A DNA stretch of 5,219 bases from an uncultured Pedobacter sp. (GTDB lineage: Bacteria > Bacteroidota > Bacteroidia > Sphingobacteriales > Sphingobacteriaceae): assembly GCA_946478755.1 (NCBI GenBank), contig CAMLDJ010000371.1:1-5219 (forward strand). The letters run 5' to 3'. Of this stretch, positions 1-5,219 are shown one piece after another. The notes under the pieces are model-generated. The model was not told where the DNA came from and made no database searches. It worked only from the letters and a program-made list of their open reading frames with translations. Numbering within the stretch: position 1 is the stretch's first letter; every line of letters begins with the position of its first letter. The position numbers were made by a program, and so were the translations under genes.

Positions 1-30
1 GACTACATCGGCTTTTAAGCCTACATAGTC
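1..30 (-). other. Inverted repeat / RNA hairpin at the left edge
   Basis: Bases 1-5 (gacta) pair with 26-30 (tagtc), and 10-13 (ggct) pair with 18-21 (agcc) around a 4-nt loop. Read as minus-strand RNA, three of the four intervening positions also pair (two G-U, one A-U), leaving one A-G mismatch. On the plus strand three of those four are mismatches. The fold therefore fits a transcript running leftwards, downstream of the promoter-like sequence at 46-77. It could be the 5' leader of a gene outside the window or the start of a small RNA. The element touches the window edge, so its real extent is unknown. Confidence 0.4.
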
Positions 31-45
31 TTGCTTCCATTAAAA

Positions 46-77
46 CGAAGATAATGGGGTGCCACCACAAAAGCAAA
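46..77 (-). promoter_or_regulatory. Bacteroidota-type promoter facing left out of the window
   Basis: On the minus strand a TTTG box (77-74) is followed after 20 nt by TATCTTCG (53-46). This is close to the Bacteroidota sigma-A consensus, TTTG, about 19 nt, TAnnTTTG, with one mismatch in the -7 box. The predicted transcript start lies near 38-41, just before the hairpin at 1-30. A minus-strand ATG at 40-38 opens a frame of 13 codons to the window edge, but it would be essentially leaderless, so I do not call it a gene. The promoter does not serve the dehydrogenase or rsmA, which lie behind it. Confidence 0.5.
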
Positions 78-210
78 TTATTTCACTAATTTTAACTTTC
101 ATTATTAGCCAATATTATGCAGGTAAATTTTTTAAAAGATCTAGATTCTTTCTTTAATCTGTAAAATCTGGGTAGTTATGTAATGTCACCTTGTAAATGG
201 TCTTCTACTA

Positions 211-254
211 GAATGCTGATCCTGAGCACCCGAAGGCGATAGTTATTAGGCTAT
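211..254. repeat. Possible decayed interspersed repeat
   Basis: The tract containing CTGATCCTGAGCACCCGAAG is richer in GC than its AT-rich surroundings. It resembles the ATCCTGAGC...GAAGG type of short palindromic repeat often seen between genes in Sphingobacteria-like genomes. Only one copy is visible here and no clean palindromic partner was found, so this rests on remembered resemblance and not on repetition within the window. Confidence 0.25.
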
Positions 255-276
255 AAAAATACCATCCAGTGATAGT
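255..276 (-). terminator. Weak candidate terminator of the rsmA-dehydrogenase unit
   Basis: On the minus strand ACTATC (276-271), a 4-nt loop ACTG and GATGGT (266-261) form a 6-bp stem with one G-U pair. A run AUUUUUA follows (260-254). It lies about 90 nt beyond the stop codon of the dehydrogenase and is the only hairpin plus U-run I see there. The stem is short and not GC-rich, so termination here is only plausible. The remainder of 41-366 shows short inverted repeats (for example 143-160 and 297-309) but no gene I can support. Confidence 0.3.
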
Positions 277-366
277 GAAAATTACCTTCTCTGACAAGGC
301 ATAGCCTTCCTTGATATTTTTCTGTCAAGAAACATATCGAAGCAATGCAGCCTTGGAGGAGAACGG

Positions 367-1293
367 TTATTTTACACCCTTTAACTTATCCGCCAACACT
401 TCAGAGATCTTGCGGTAGGATTCAAATGTCCAGCCAGCAACATGGGGCGTTAAGATTATTTTACCAGATGATTTAAGTTCATTAAACCAGTCCTGCGCAC
501 CTAAACCGGGAAACTTCTCTACTTCAAGCACATCCAGGCCGGCGCCGATTATTTTATTGTCTCGCAGTGCTGAAAGCACAGCTTTGGTACTGACCACTTC
601 CCCACGTGCCGTATTGATGAAAAATATAGGTTTGCGGAAATGAAGCAGATATTCCTCATCCACCATCTGCCGGGTTTCTTTAGTCAGTGGAATATGCAAA
701 CTCAGCACGTCGCTATGCTTTACAATCTCCTCCATGCTGACCTCCCTGGCATAGGCGTCACTAAAACCTGTTTTATATTTATCATAGGCTATCACCTGAA
801 CACCAAAACCCGATAGCTTTTGAGCAAAACTCCGCCCCATAAATCCATAGCCGATAATACCAACGGTTTTACCCTTTAGTTCATATCCCCGGTTACCTTC
901 CCTGTCCCAGGTCCCATTACGCACCTCTACATCTGCATTTCGAAAATTATTCATGAGGGCCAGCAGCATACCAATGGCATGTTCTCCTACGGCGTCCATA
1001 TTTCCTTCAGGTGCATTTAGTAATGTTATCCCGCTCTCTTTGGCAAAAGATTCATCTATATTGTCGAGCCCAGCCCCTGCCCTGGCAATAAATTTAAGGT
1101 TTGGAGCAGCCTCCATCAGTTCCTTATCAATTAAAAACTTGGTACGTACGGCAATACCTTCATAATCTGCAATTACGGCCAGGGTTTCTGCCCGGGTAAT
1201 TAATGGCTGGTCATGCACTTCATATCCCAACGCAGCCGCATTTTCCTTGAATACAGGATGTAGCTCGTCAACAATTAATATTTTTCCTTTCAT
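367..1293 (-). CDS. D-2-hydroxyacid dehydrogenase, short phosphoglycerate-dehydrogenase-like, no ACT domain
   Basis: This is a 308-residue NAD-dependent D-isomer-specific 2-hydroxyacid dehydrogenase, probably cytosolic. It has an N-terminal substrate-binding part with RAGAGLDNID (71-80), then a Rossmann domain with GYGFMG (148-153, GxGxxG). D171 at the end of the second strand suggests NAD rather than NADP. The expected catalytic triad is present: R230 in NTARGE, E259 after GLDV, and H284 in TPHVAG. The TPHVAGWT segment differs from the TPHIGGST of classic SerA. The protein ends soon after, so it lacks the serine-sensing ACT domain. It may make 3-phosphohydroxypyruvate for serine synthesis, but the substrate cannot be fixed from sequence and PdxB or another 2-keto-acid reductase role is possible. 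I chose ATG 1293 because homologous sequence begins at MKGKILIVDE and it leaves 16 nt after rsmA. An upstream ATG at 1347 would overlap the end of rsmA and add 18 unconserved residues. There is no Shine-Dalgarno. It is probably co-transcribed with rsmA. Confidence 0.85.
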   Translation of the reverse strand: MKGKILIVDELHPVFKENAAALGYEVHDQPLITRAETLAVIADYEGIAVRTKFLIDKELMEAAPNLKFIARAGAGLDNIDESFAKESGITLLNAPEGNMDAVGEHAIGMLLALMNNFRNADVEVRNGTWDREGNRGYELKGKTVGIIGYGFMGRSFAQKLSGFGVQVIAYDKYKTGFSDAYAREVSMEEIVKHSDVLSLHIPLTKETRQMVDEEYLLHFRKPIFFINTARGEVVSTKAVLSALRDNKIIGAGLDVLEVEKFPGLGAQDWFNELKSSGKIILTPHVAGWTFESYRKISEVLADKLKGVK

Positions 1294-1309
1294 GTGTACG
1301 AATGTGTAT

Positions 1310-2092
1310 TTATTTCGAAAGCTGTGTGAGGTGCGAGGTGAGTTCAATAAAGTCTGCTACACTCAACTGCTCGGCCCGCTTGTCAAAAAATGGATGCGTG
1401 TCCATCTTATCTTTGGGAATCACACCTGAAAGTGCGTTCCTTAGGGTCTTTCTCCTTTGATTAAATCCGGCCTTTACGGTACGCCAGAATAATTTTTCAT
1501 CACAGGGCAGTGTCTCCACATCGTTCCTGCTTAAACGGATGACTCCTGAATTCACTTTTGGCGGTGGATTAAAAGTCCCGGGTTTAACCGTAAATAAATA
1601 TTCTATATCATAATAGGCCTGTATCAGTACACTGAGTATTCCATAATCCTTTGTTCCTGATTTCGAAGCGCATCGTTCTGCTACTTCCTTTTGGAACATG
1701 CCAACCATTTCTACCACATTTTGCCTGTTCTCCAATATTTTGAACAAGATCTGTGAGGAGATATTATACGGAAAATTACCTATGATGGCGAACTTATCCT
1801 TAAAGACATCCGAAAGATTAAGTGCCAGAAAATCACCATTTATTAACCTGTCTCCCAGTTGGGGATACTTTTGCTGCAAAAAATGATAGGATTCAACATC
1901 AATATCGATGAGGTAAGTTTCGATATCTTTACGTTGCAACAACAGATCAGACAATATACCCATCCCGGGACCAACTTCCAGCACCTGTTTATATTTATCT
2001 GTATGAATAAGGCCATTTACAATTTTTCCGGCAATATGTTTATCCGTTAAAAAATGTTGTCCTAAATGTTTTTTTGCCCTAACCAAACTCAT
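1310..2092 (-). CDS. rsmA: 16S rRNA dimethyladenosine transferase RsmA (KsgA)
   Basis: RsmA dimethylates two adjacent adenosines in the 3'-terminal hairpin of 16S rRNA using S-adenosylmethionine, a late checkpoint in small-subunit assembly. The protein is 260 residues, normal for the family. Visible landmarks in order are KKHLGQHFL (7-15), the SAM-binding motif EVGPGMG (39-45), the acidic LIDID (61-65), NGDF (85-88), the catalytic NFPY (106-109, the family's N-L/F-P-Y), FQKEVAER (133-140), PPPKVNSGVIRL (176-187) and the C-terminal rRNA-binding FNQRRKTLRNAL (210-221). The ATG at 2092 gives the usual MSLVRAKKHLGQ start. No Shine-Dalgarno is visible. It is the first gene of a leftward pair with the dehydrogenase and is divergent from pdxA, the gene it is co-transcribed with in E. 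coli. Nothing looks damaged. Confidence 0.97.
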   Translation of the reverse strand: MSLVRAKKHLGQHFLTDKHIAGKIVNGLIHTDKYKQVLEVGPGMGILSDLLLQRKDIETYLIDIDVESYHFLQQKYPQLGDRLINGDFLALNLSDVFKDKFAIIGNFPYNISSQILFKILENRQNVVEMVGMFQKEVAERCASKSGTKDYGILSVLIQAYYDIEYLFTVKPGTFNPPPKVNSGVIRLSRNDVETLPCDEKLFWRTVKAGFNQRRKTLRNALSGVIPKDKMDTHPFFDKRAEQLSVADFIELTSHLTQLSK

Positions 2093-2099
2093 ATATTCT

Positions 2100-2111
2100 A
2101 CCTTAAAAGGT
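2100..2111. repeat. Inverted repeat in the rsmA leader
   Basis: ACCTT (2100-2104) and AAGGT (2107-2111) are perfect inverted halves separated by two bases. They lie between the likely -7 box for rsmA (2113-2119) and its ATG at 2092, so they fall at or near the transcript start. It could be an operator half-site pair or chance in AT-rich DNA. The loop is too short for a good RNA hairpin. Confidence 0.3.
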
Positions 2112-2112
2112 G

Positions 2113-2119
2113 CAAAATA
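2113..2119 (-). promoter_or_regulatory. Candidate -7 box for rsmA
   Basis: On the minus strand TATTTTG lies 20 nt upstream of the rsmA ATG. It resembles the Bacteroidota -7 element TAnnTTTG but is one base shorter. No TTTG is seen at the expected distance upstream, so only the -7 part is supported. The box is followed by C, giving TATTTTGC, the same octamer found upstream of pdxA on the opposite strand. Confidence 0.35.
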
Positions 2120-2164
2120 AGTAAAGTTTTGCTAGTATTGGGCTAACATTAAGGTGAAAATCTG

Positions 2165-2171
2165 TATTTTG
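2165..2171 (+). promoter_or_regulatory. Candidate -7 box for pdxA
   Basis: TATTTTG followed by C lies 20 nt upstream of the pdxA ATG, which would give a 5' leader of about 10-15 nt. As with rsmA, the -7 box is one base short of TAnnTTTG. The best upstream match (TTGG near 2139) is 22-23 nt away instead of about 19, so the -33 part is poor. Confidence 0.35.
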
Positions 2172-2191
2172 CGCCAAATTTCTATTTAGGC

Positions 2192-3271
2192 ATGAGCAAT
2201 AAAATTAAAATCGGGATAAGCATTGGCGACATCAACGGGATTGGATTAGAAGTGATCTTAAAGACGTTATCACACAACAGCATACTTGATTACTGTATCC
2301 CTATTGTTTACGGACATACAAAAGTTGCTTCCTATCATAGAAAAGCTCTGGGATTAACAGATTTTGTATTTAATGTCATCAATGATCCCTCCGCAGCGAA
2401 TCCTAAAAAAGCCAACCTGATTAACTGTTGGGAAGAAGATGTAAAAATTGATCTGGGCCTGTCAAACGAAATAGGTGGAAAATATGCGTTATTATCCCTT
2501 CAAAAAGCGACAGAAGCATTGATAAAAGGAGAAATTGACGCATTGGTTACTGCACCGATCAATAAACACAACATTCAGTCAGACACTTTTCAATTTCCAG
2601 GTCATACAGAATATCTGCAGGAACAAAGCAACAGTGCTGATGTTTTGATGTTTATGATTAGCGAAGACATTCGCGTGGGCGTTGTAACAGGTCACATACC
2701 CGTTAAAGATATTGCAGTCAGCGTCACGAGAGAAAAAATTGTGAAGAAACTGCTATTGATGAATGAGAGCCTGAAGAAGGATTTCTGGATTGAAAAACCA
2801 AAAATCGCAGTATTGGGATTAAACCCGCATGCGAGCGACAACGGTTTATTGGGCAAGGAGGAAGAAAATGTGATCATCCCGGCCATTCAGGAAGCCTTTG
2901 ATAAAGGGGTGATCTGTTTTGGACCATACCCTGCTGATGGCTTCTTTGGAAACGGAAGTCACAAACAGTTTGATGCGGTATTGGCGATGTATCATGACCA
3001 GGGGCTGATCCCTTTCAAGACCATTGCATTTGGCACGGGCGTAAACTTCTCAGCCGGTTTAAAAATTGTACGTACTTCGCCTGATCATGGTACCGGATAC
3101 GATATTGCGGGAAAAAACCTTGCAGATCCCTCCTCATTTATGGAAGCCGTTTTTGCAGCCATACATATTGTAAAGAACAGAACGGAGCAGGACGCATTAT
3201 TGAGCAACCAGCTACGGAGCGGCGGAAAAATCATTGAAACTGCTGCCGATATGAAAGATGACGCGAATTAA
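2192..3271 (+). CDS. pdxA: 4-hydroxythreonine-4-phosphate dehydrogenase PdxA
   Basis: PdxA oxidises 4-phosphohydroxy-L-threonine with NAD(P). The product loses CO2 to give an aminoketone phosphate that PdxJ condenses with deoxyxylulose phosphate to pyridoxine phosphate, so the gene implies the DXP-dependent vitamin B6 route. The 359-residue protein is a little longer than the roughly 330-residue E. coli enzyme. Family motifs include GDINGIG (12-18), VTAPINK (119-125) and PGHTE (136-140). The three metal-binding histidines are H168 in TGHIP, H213 in NPHASDNG and H268 in YHDQG, each two residues beyond the E. coli positions. The signature RTSPDHGTGYDIAG (294-307) is intact. The ATG at 2192 gives a normal N-terminus and no Shine-Dalgarno is seen. 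It is divergent from rsmA, with 99 bp between the starts. No clear terminator follows: the next promoter begins 6 nt after its stop codon, so some read-through into the next block is likely. Confidence 0.96.
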   Translation: MSNKIKIGISIGDINGIGLEVILKTLSHNSILDYCIPIVYGHTKVASYHRKALGLTDFVFNVINDPSAANPKKANLINCWEEDVKIDLGLSNEIGGKYALLSLQKATEALIKGEIDALVTAPINKHNIQSDTFQFPGHTEYLQEQSNSADVLMFMISEDIRVGVVTGHIPVKDIAVSVTREKIVKKLLLMNESLKKDFWIEKPKIAVLGLNPHASDNGLLGKEEENVIIPAIQEAFDKGVICFGPYPADGFFGNGSHKQFDAVLAMYHDQGLIPFKTIAFGTGVNFSAGLKIVRTSPDHGTGYDIAGKNLADPSSFMEAVFAAIHIVKNRTEQDALLSNQLRSGGKIIETAADMKDDAN

Positions 3272-3277
3272 AAAATA

Positions 3278-3309
3278 TTTGCAAGCATTAAAAATAATCT
3301 CTACATTTG
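3278..3309 (+). promoter_or_regulatory. Promoter of the DUF177-rpmF-plsX-fabH block
   Basis: TTTG (3278-3281), a 20-nt spacer and TACATTTG (3302-3309) match the Bacteroidota consensus TTTG, about 19 nt, TAnnTTTG, with a perfect -7 box. A transcript would start near 3314-3317. That places the TTG at 3307 inside the promoter and the TTG at 3331 about 15 nt into the message, which supports the later start for the DUF177 gene. Confidence 0.6.
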
Positions 3310-3330
3310 CGGGCTAAAATTTTGTTACAA

Positions 3331-3864
3331 TTGAAACCATTAAAACAATTTTCAATCCCTTTTACCGGCTTAAAAATTGGCAAACATCAGTTTGATTTTG
3401 AGATCGATAACAGCTTTTTTGATGCTTTTAAATACTCTTTGGTAAAAAAGGGAAATTTAAAGGCAGAAGTTGAGCTTGACAAACAGGAAACGATGCTGAT
3501 ACTGCATTTCCACATAGAGGGAAGTATAGTATTAGATTGCGACAAGTGTTTAGCTGATTTTGAGGCGCCAGTAACCATACAGGAAAGGCAAATTGTAAAA
3601 TTTACTGAGGATGAACTGGAAAGTGACGACCTGGAGATCATTGTACTAAGTAAAAAAGAAAGCGAAATTGATGTTTCCGAACTGATTTACGAATTTATCA
3701 CAGTATCGGTCCCATATATTAAGATCTGTGAAGAAAATGGCAATGGTCAGCAATGCGACCAGGAAATGATTGCAAGACTGGAAAGTTTAGCAGTAGGATC
3801 AAAACAGGAAGAAGAAGAACAAAATGATGACCCAAGGTGGGCAGCATTAAAGAAATTAAAATAA
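3331..3864 (+). CDS. DUF177 / YceD-family protein, probable large-subunit rRNA accumulation factor
   Basis: This is a 177-residue protein of the DUF177 (YceD) family. Bacterial and plastid members are linked to 23S rRNA accumulation, and the gene typically precedes rpmF as it does here. It shows GLKIGKHQFDFEID (13-26), the family's CxxC in LDCDKCL (C70, C73) followed by the PVTIQER strand region, and SELIYEFITVSVPY (116-129). A second cysteine pair lies further on (C133, C142), then an acidic linker and the Bacteroidota-typical tail DPRWAALKKLK (167-177). Four cysteines could bind a metal, but that is inference. I chose TTG 3331 because MKPLKQFSIPF is the conserved beginning and the promoter ends at 3309. 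An in-frame TTG at 3307 lies in the -7 box, and the first in-frame ATG would remove about 54 conserved residues. The stop codon is 18 nt before rpmF. Confidence 0.88.
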   Translation: MKPLKQFSIPFTGLKIGKHQFDFEIDNSFFDAFKYSLVKKGNLKAEVELDKQETMLILHFHIEGSIVLDCDKCLADFEAPVTIQERQIVKFTEDELESDDLEIIVLSKKESEIDVSELIYEFITVSVPYIKICEENGNGQQCDQEMIARLESLAVGSKQEEEEQNDDPRWAALKKLK

Positions 3865-3882
3865 TAATTAAACAAATCAACA

Positions 3883-4074
3883 ATGGCACATCCAAAACGT
3901 AAGGTTTCTAAGAGCAGAAGAGATAAGAGAAGAACTCACTACAAAGCAGAAGCTCCTTCTTTAGCTACTTGTCAGACAACAGGTGCGATACACATTCCTC
4001 ATCGCGCTTATAACGTTGATGGTAACTTATACTACAACGGTAAATTGGTTATTGAAAACACTTCAATAGGTTAA
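3883..4074 (+). CDS. rpmF: 50S ribosomal protein L32 (bL32), zinc-independent form
   Basis: This is bL32, a small basic protein of the large ribosomal subunit. The 63 residues begin with the family signature [17 protein letters not shown], continue with THYK and have the PHRAYN segment at 39-44. The zinc-binding form of L32 carries two CxxC pairs. Here only C30 remains, and the other three positions align by eye to T33, Y43 and D46, so this is a C-minus, zinc-independent version. The ATG follows an A-rich stretch without a Shine-Dalgarno. It lies 18 nt after DUF177 and is almost certainly on the same message. A 96-nt gap with a possible extra promoter separates it from plsX. Confidence 0.97.
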   Translation: MAHPKRKVSKSRRDKRRTHYKAEAPSLATCQTTGAIHIPHRAYNVDGNLYYNGKLVIENTSIG

Positions 4075-4090
4075 TTTTCTTGAAAAATAG

Positions 4091-4123
4091 TTTGTGTTTT
4101 AACTGCACTAAAGTTTAACTTAG
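4091..4123 (+). promoter_or_regulatory. Possible internal promoter for plsX, with an overlapping palindrome
   Basis: TTTG (4091-4094) is followed after 21 nt by TAACTTAG (4116-4123), one mismatch from the Bacteroidota -7 box TAnnTTTG. The start would fall near 4130, giving a leader of about 40 nt to the plsX ATG. An 11-bp palindrome, AAGTT-T-AACTT (4111-4121), overlaps the -7 box and could be an operator. A short stem GGCA/TGCC with loop ATTT (4137-4148) lies in the leader. All of this is moderate in strength and untested. Confidence 0.35.
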
Positions 4124-4170
4124 GGCTTTAAAAAACGGCAATTTTGCCTGATACACAAACTGATTTTACT

Positions 4171-5109
4171 ATGAGAATAGGTCTCGATATAATGGGCGGA
4201 GACTATGCTCCTAAAGCAAACGTTTTGGGAGCAATAGCAGCTCATCCCTTGTTATCTCCGGATGAGCAAATTGTGCTTATTGGAGATACCCAGCAAATTA
4301 AGCCCATCCTATCTGAACACGGATTTAATCCGGACAACTTTGAATATGTTCATACCGAAGAAGTGATCGGTATGGGCGAACATCCCACTAAGGCTATTGT
4401 TCAAAAGCCTAATTCCAGTATATCTATTGGCTTCAGTTTACTTAAAGAAGGTAAACTTGATTCGTTTGCAAGTGCAGGCAATTCTGGTGCAATGCTCGTT
4501 GGCGCCGTATTCAGCGTAAAAACCATTCCAGGTATCATCAGGCCCTGCTTGTCTACTTTTCTGCCGAAATTAAGCGGCGGCATTGGGTTAATGGTCGACG
4601 TTGGCGCAAATGCCGACTGCAAGCCAGACACCTTATTGCAGTTTGGTATATTAGGAAGTCTGTACGCCGAGAATGTGATGAACATACAGGCGCCAAAAGT
4701 AGCCCTGATGAATATCGGCGAAGAAGATGAAAAAGGCAATATGCTTAGTCTTGCTACTTTTCCATTGATGAAAGATACCAAGCTATTCAACTTTGTGGGT
4801 AATGTGGAAGGTCGGGATTTATTTAACGATAAAGCTGATGTGATTGTATGCGATGGGTTTACAGGGAATGTAATGCTTAAACTTGCTGAATCTTTTTATG
4901 TACTGACCTTGAAAAGAGGGTTAAAAGATGAATTTTTTGACCGCTTTAATTATGAGAATTATGGTGGCAGCCCGGTTTTAGGGGTTAACGCACCCGTGAT
5001 CATTGGCCATGGAATTTCCAGCCCATTAGCGGTTAAAAACATGATCCTGCAGTCGAGAGACATGATTACAACCGGCTTGGTTGGAAAAATACAAGCCGCA
5101 TTTAAATAA
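4171..5109 (+). CDS. plsX: Phosphate acyltransferase PlsX (acyl-ACP:phosphate transacylase)
   Basis: PlsX converts acyl-ACP and phosphate to acyl-phosphate, the donor used by the membrane acyltransferase PlsY to begin phosphatidic acid synthesis. It acts at the cytosolic face of the membrane. The 312 residues fit the family (about 310-350). Landmarks are [11 protein letters not shown] (4-14, the family's D-x-MGGD), MGEHPTKAI (68-76), SAGNSGAML (101-109), [10 protein letters not shown] (141-150), [10 protein letters not shown] (181-190), GNVEGRDLF (210-218), [12 protein letters not shown] (226-237) and YGGSPVLGV (264-272). I chose ATG 4171 because [11 protein letters not shown] is the conserved N-terminus. 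A TTG at 4144 would add nine non-conserved residues. It follows rpmF after 96 nt and precedes fabH by 10 nt, the order found in E. coli, linking fatty-acid initiation and phospholipid synthesis. It has no odd features. Confidence 0.96.
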   Translation: MRIGLDIMGGDYAPKANVLGAIAAHPLLSPDEQIVLIGDTQQIKPILSEHGFNPDNFEYVHTEEVIGMGEHPTKAIVQKPNSSISIGFSLLKEGKLDSFASAGNSGAMLVGAVFSVKTIPGIIRPCLSTFLPKLSGGIGLMVDVGANADCKPDTLLQFGILGSLYAENVMNIQAPKVALMNIGEEDEKGNMLSLATFPLMKDTKLFNFVGNVEGRDLFNDKADVIVCDGFTGNVMLKLAESFYVLTLKRGLKDEFFDRFNYENYGGSPVLGVNAPVIIGHGISSPLAVKNMILQSRDMITTGLVGKIQAAFK

Positions 5110-5119
5110 TTTAGATAAA

Positions 5120-5219
5120 ATGAGTAAAATTCACGCTGCGATTACAGCTGTTCATGGTTATGTGCCTGAGTACGTGATGACCAACAAAGAGCTTGAATCA
5201 ATTGTAGACACTACTGACG
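5120..5219 (+). CDS. fabH: 3-oxoacyl-ACP synthase III (KAS III, FabH), N-terminal fragment cut by the window edge
   Basis: An ATG 10 nt after the plsX stop opens a frame that stays open to the window end, giving 33 codons plus one base. The peptide starts [20 protein letters not shown] and continues [13 protein letters not shown]. This is the typical FabH beginning: a beta strand with the G-x-x-P element, then T-N-x-E-L and the V-D-T-x-D segment that normally leads into EWI. FabH starts type II fatty-acid synthesis by condensing acetyl-CoA or a branched acyl-CoA with malonyl-ACP. The catalytic Cys, His and Asn lie beyond the window, so intactness cannot be judged. The tight spacing and known gene order support translation from the plsX message. 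The leader (tttagataaa) is A-rich with no Shine-Dalgarno. Confidence 0.92.
   Translation, partial: MSKIHAAITAVHGYVPEYVMTNKELESIVDTTD

Noticed and set aside
1..40. Minus-strand frame from ATG 40 running off the left edge
   Set aside because: Only 13 codons are visible, the ATG sits about at the predicted transcript start and overlaps a hairpin, and the peptide resembles nothing I know.
195..270. Minus-strand stretch reading RISILVEDHLQGDIT, which looks a little like a response-regulator N-terminus
   Set aside because: It is a stop-bounded fragment of about 24 codons with no later conserved receiver motifs; chance resemblance is more likely.
282..335. 17-codon minus-strand ORF starting MFLDRKISRK
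   Set aside because: Too short, no RBS, and no recognisable similarity.
1..366. tmRNA, RNase P RNA or 6S RNA in the left spacer
   Set aside because: I looked for T-loop and CCA features, the RNase P conserved core and tag-peptide sequence on both strands and found none.
1698..1886. Plus-strand ORF of 62 codons inside rsmA
   Set aside because: It is antisense to intact, conserved rsmA sequence; its composition is the shadow of the real gene.
3272..3277. Terminator between pdxA and the DUF177 promoter
   Set aside because: The few bases are A-rich with no inverted repeat; transcription may simply read through.
4401..4790. Minus-strand ORF of 129 codons inside plsX
   Set aside because: Antisense to strongly conserved PlsX motifs with no family similarity of its own; a shadow ORF.
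1..5219. Mobile element, CRISPR array, toxin-antitoxin or defence system
   Set aside because: No transposase, integrase, repeat-spacer pattern or cargo genes; all full genes are conserved housekeeping families with uniform appearance.

Overview
The window looks like a chromosomal housekeeping segment from a member of the Bacteroidota, most likely near Sphingobacteriaceae (Pedobacter/Mucilaginibacter-like). That placement is inferred from protein flavour (RsmA with an NFPY motif, a Bacteroidota-type DUF177 protein ending in DPRWAALKKLK, a 63-residue L32), from AT-rich spacers without Shine-Dalgarno sequences, and from promoter-like TTTG / TAnnTTTG boxes. No database search was possible.

Layout. 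Positions 1-366 hold no convincing gene. The left edge carries a minus-strand promoter-like sequence and a hairpin, so a transcript probably runs off the window there. A CTGAGCACCCGAAGG tract that may be a decayed interspersed repeat lies near 211-254, and a weak minus-strand terminator candidate lies at 255-276. Next come two minus-strand genes: rsmA (1310-2092), followed 16 nt downstream by a short D-2-hydroxyacid dehydrogenase (367-1293). A 99-bp divergent intergenic region separates rsmA from pdxA (2192-3271, plus). After pdxA, a good promoter at 3278-3309 begins the conserved block DUF177/yceD - rpmF - plsX - fabH. The fabH gene is cut by the right edge.

How the genes fit together. RsmA, the YceD-like protein and L32 belong to ribosome maturation and the large subunit. 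PlsX and FabH open phospholipid and fatty-acid synthesis. The order yceD-rpmF-plsX-fabH matches the one known in E. coli and links ribosome and membrane synthesis. PdxA belongs to the DXP-dependent pyridoxal-phosphate pathway. It sits beside rsmA as in E. coli, but here the two are divergent rather than co-directional. The dehydrogenase is SerA-like without the regulatory ACT domain.

Three start sites were set by judgement: the dehydrogenase at 1293, DUF177 at a TTG (3331) and plsX at an ATG (4171). Longer in-frame versions exist for each but overlap a neighbour or a promoter, or add non-conserved residues. I found no defence system, mobile element, CRISPR array or other novel multi-gene system. 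The points worth a second look are modest: start codons, promoters, the zinc-less L32 and the left-edge non-coding structure.
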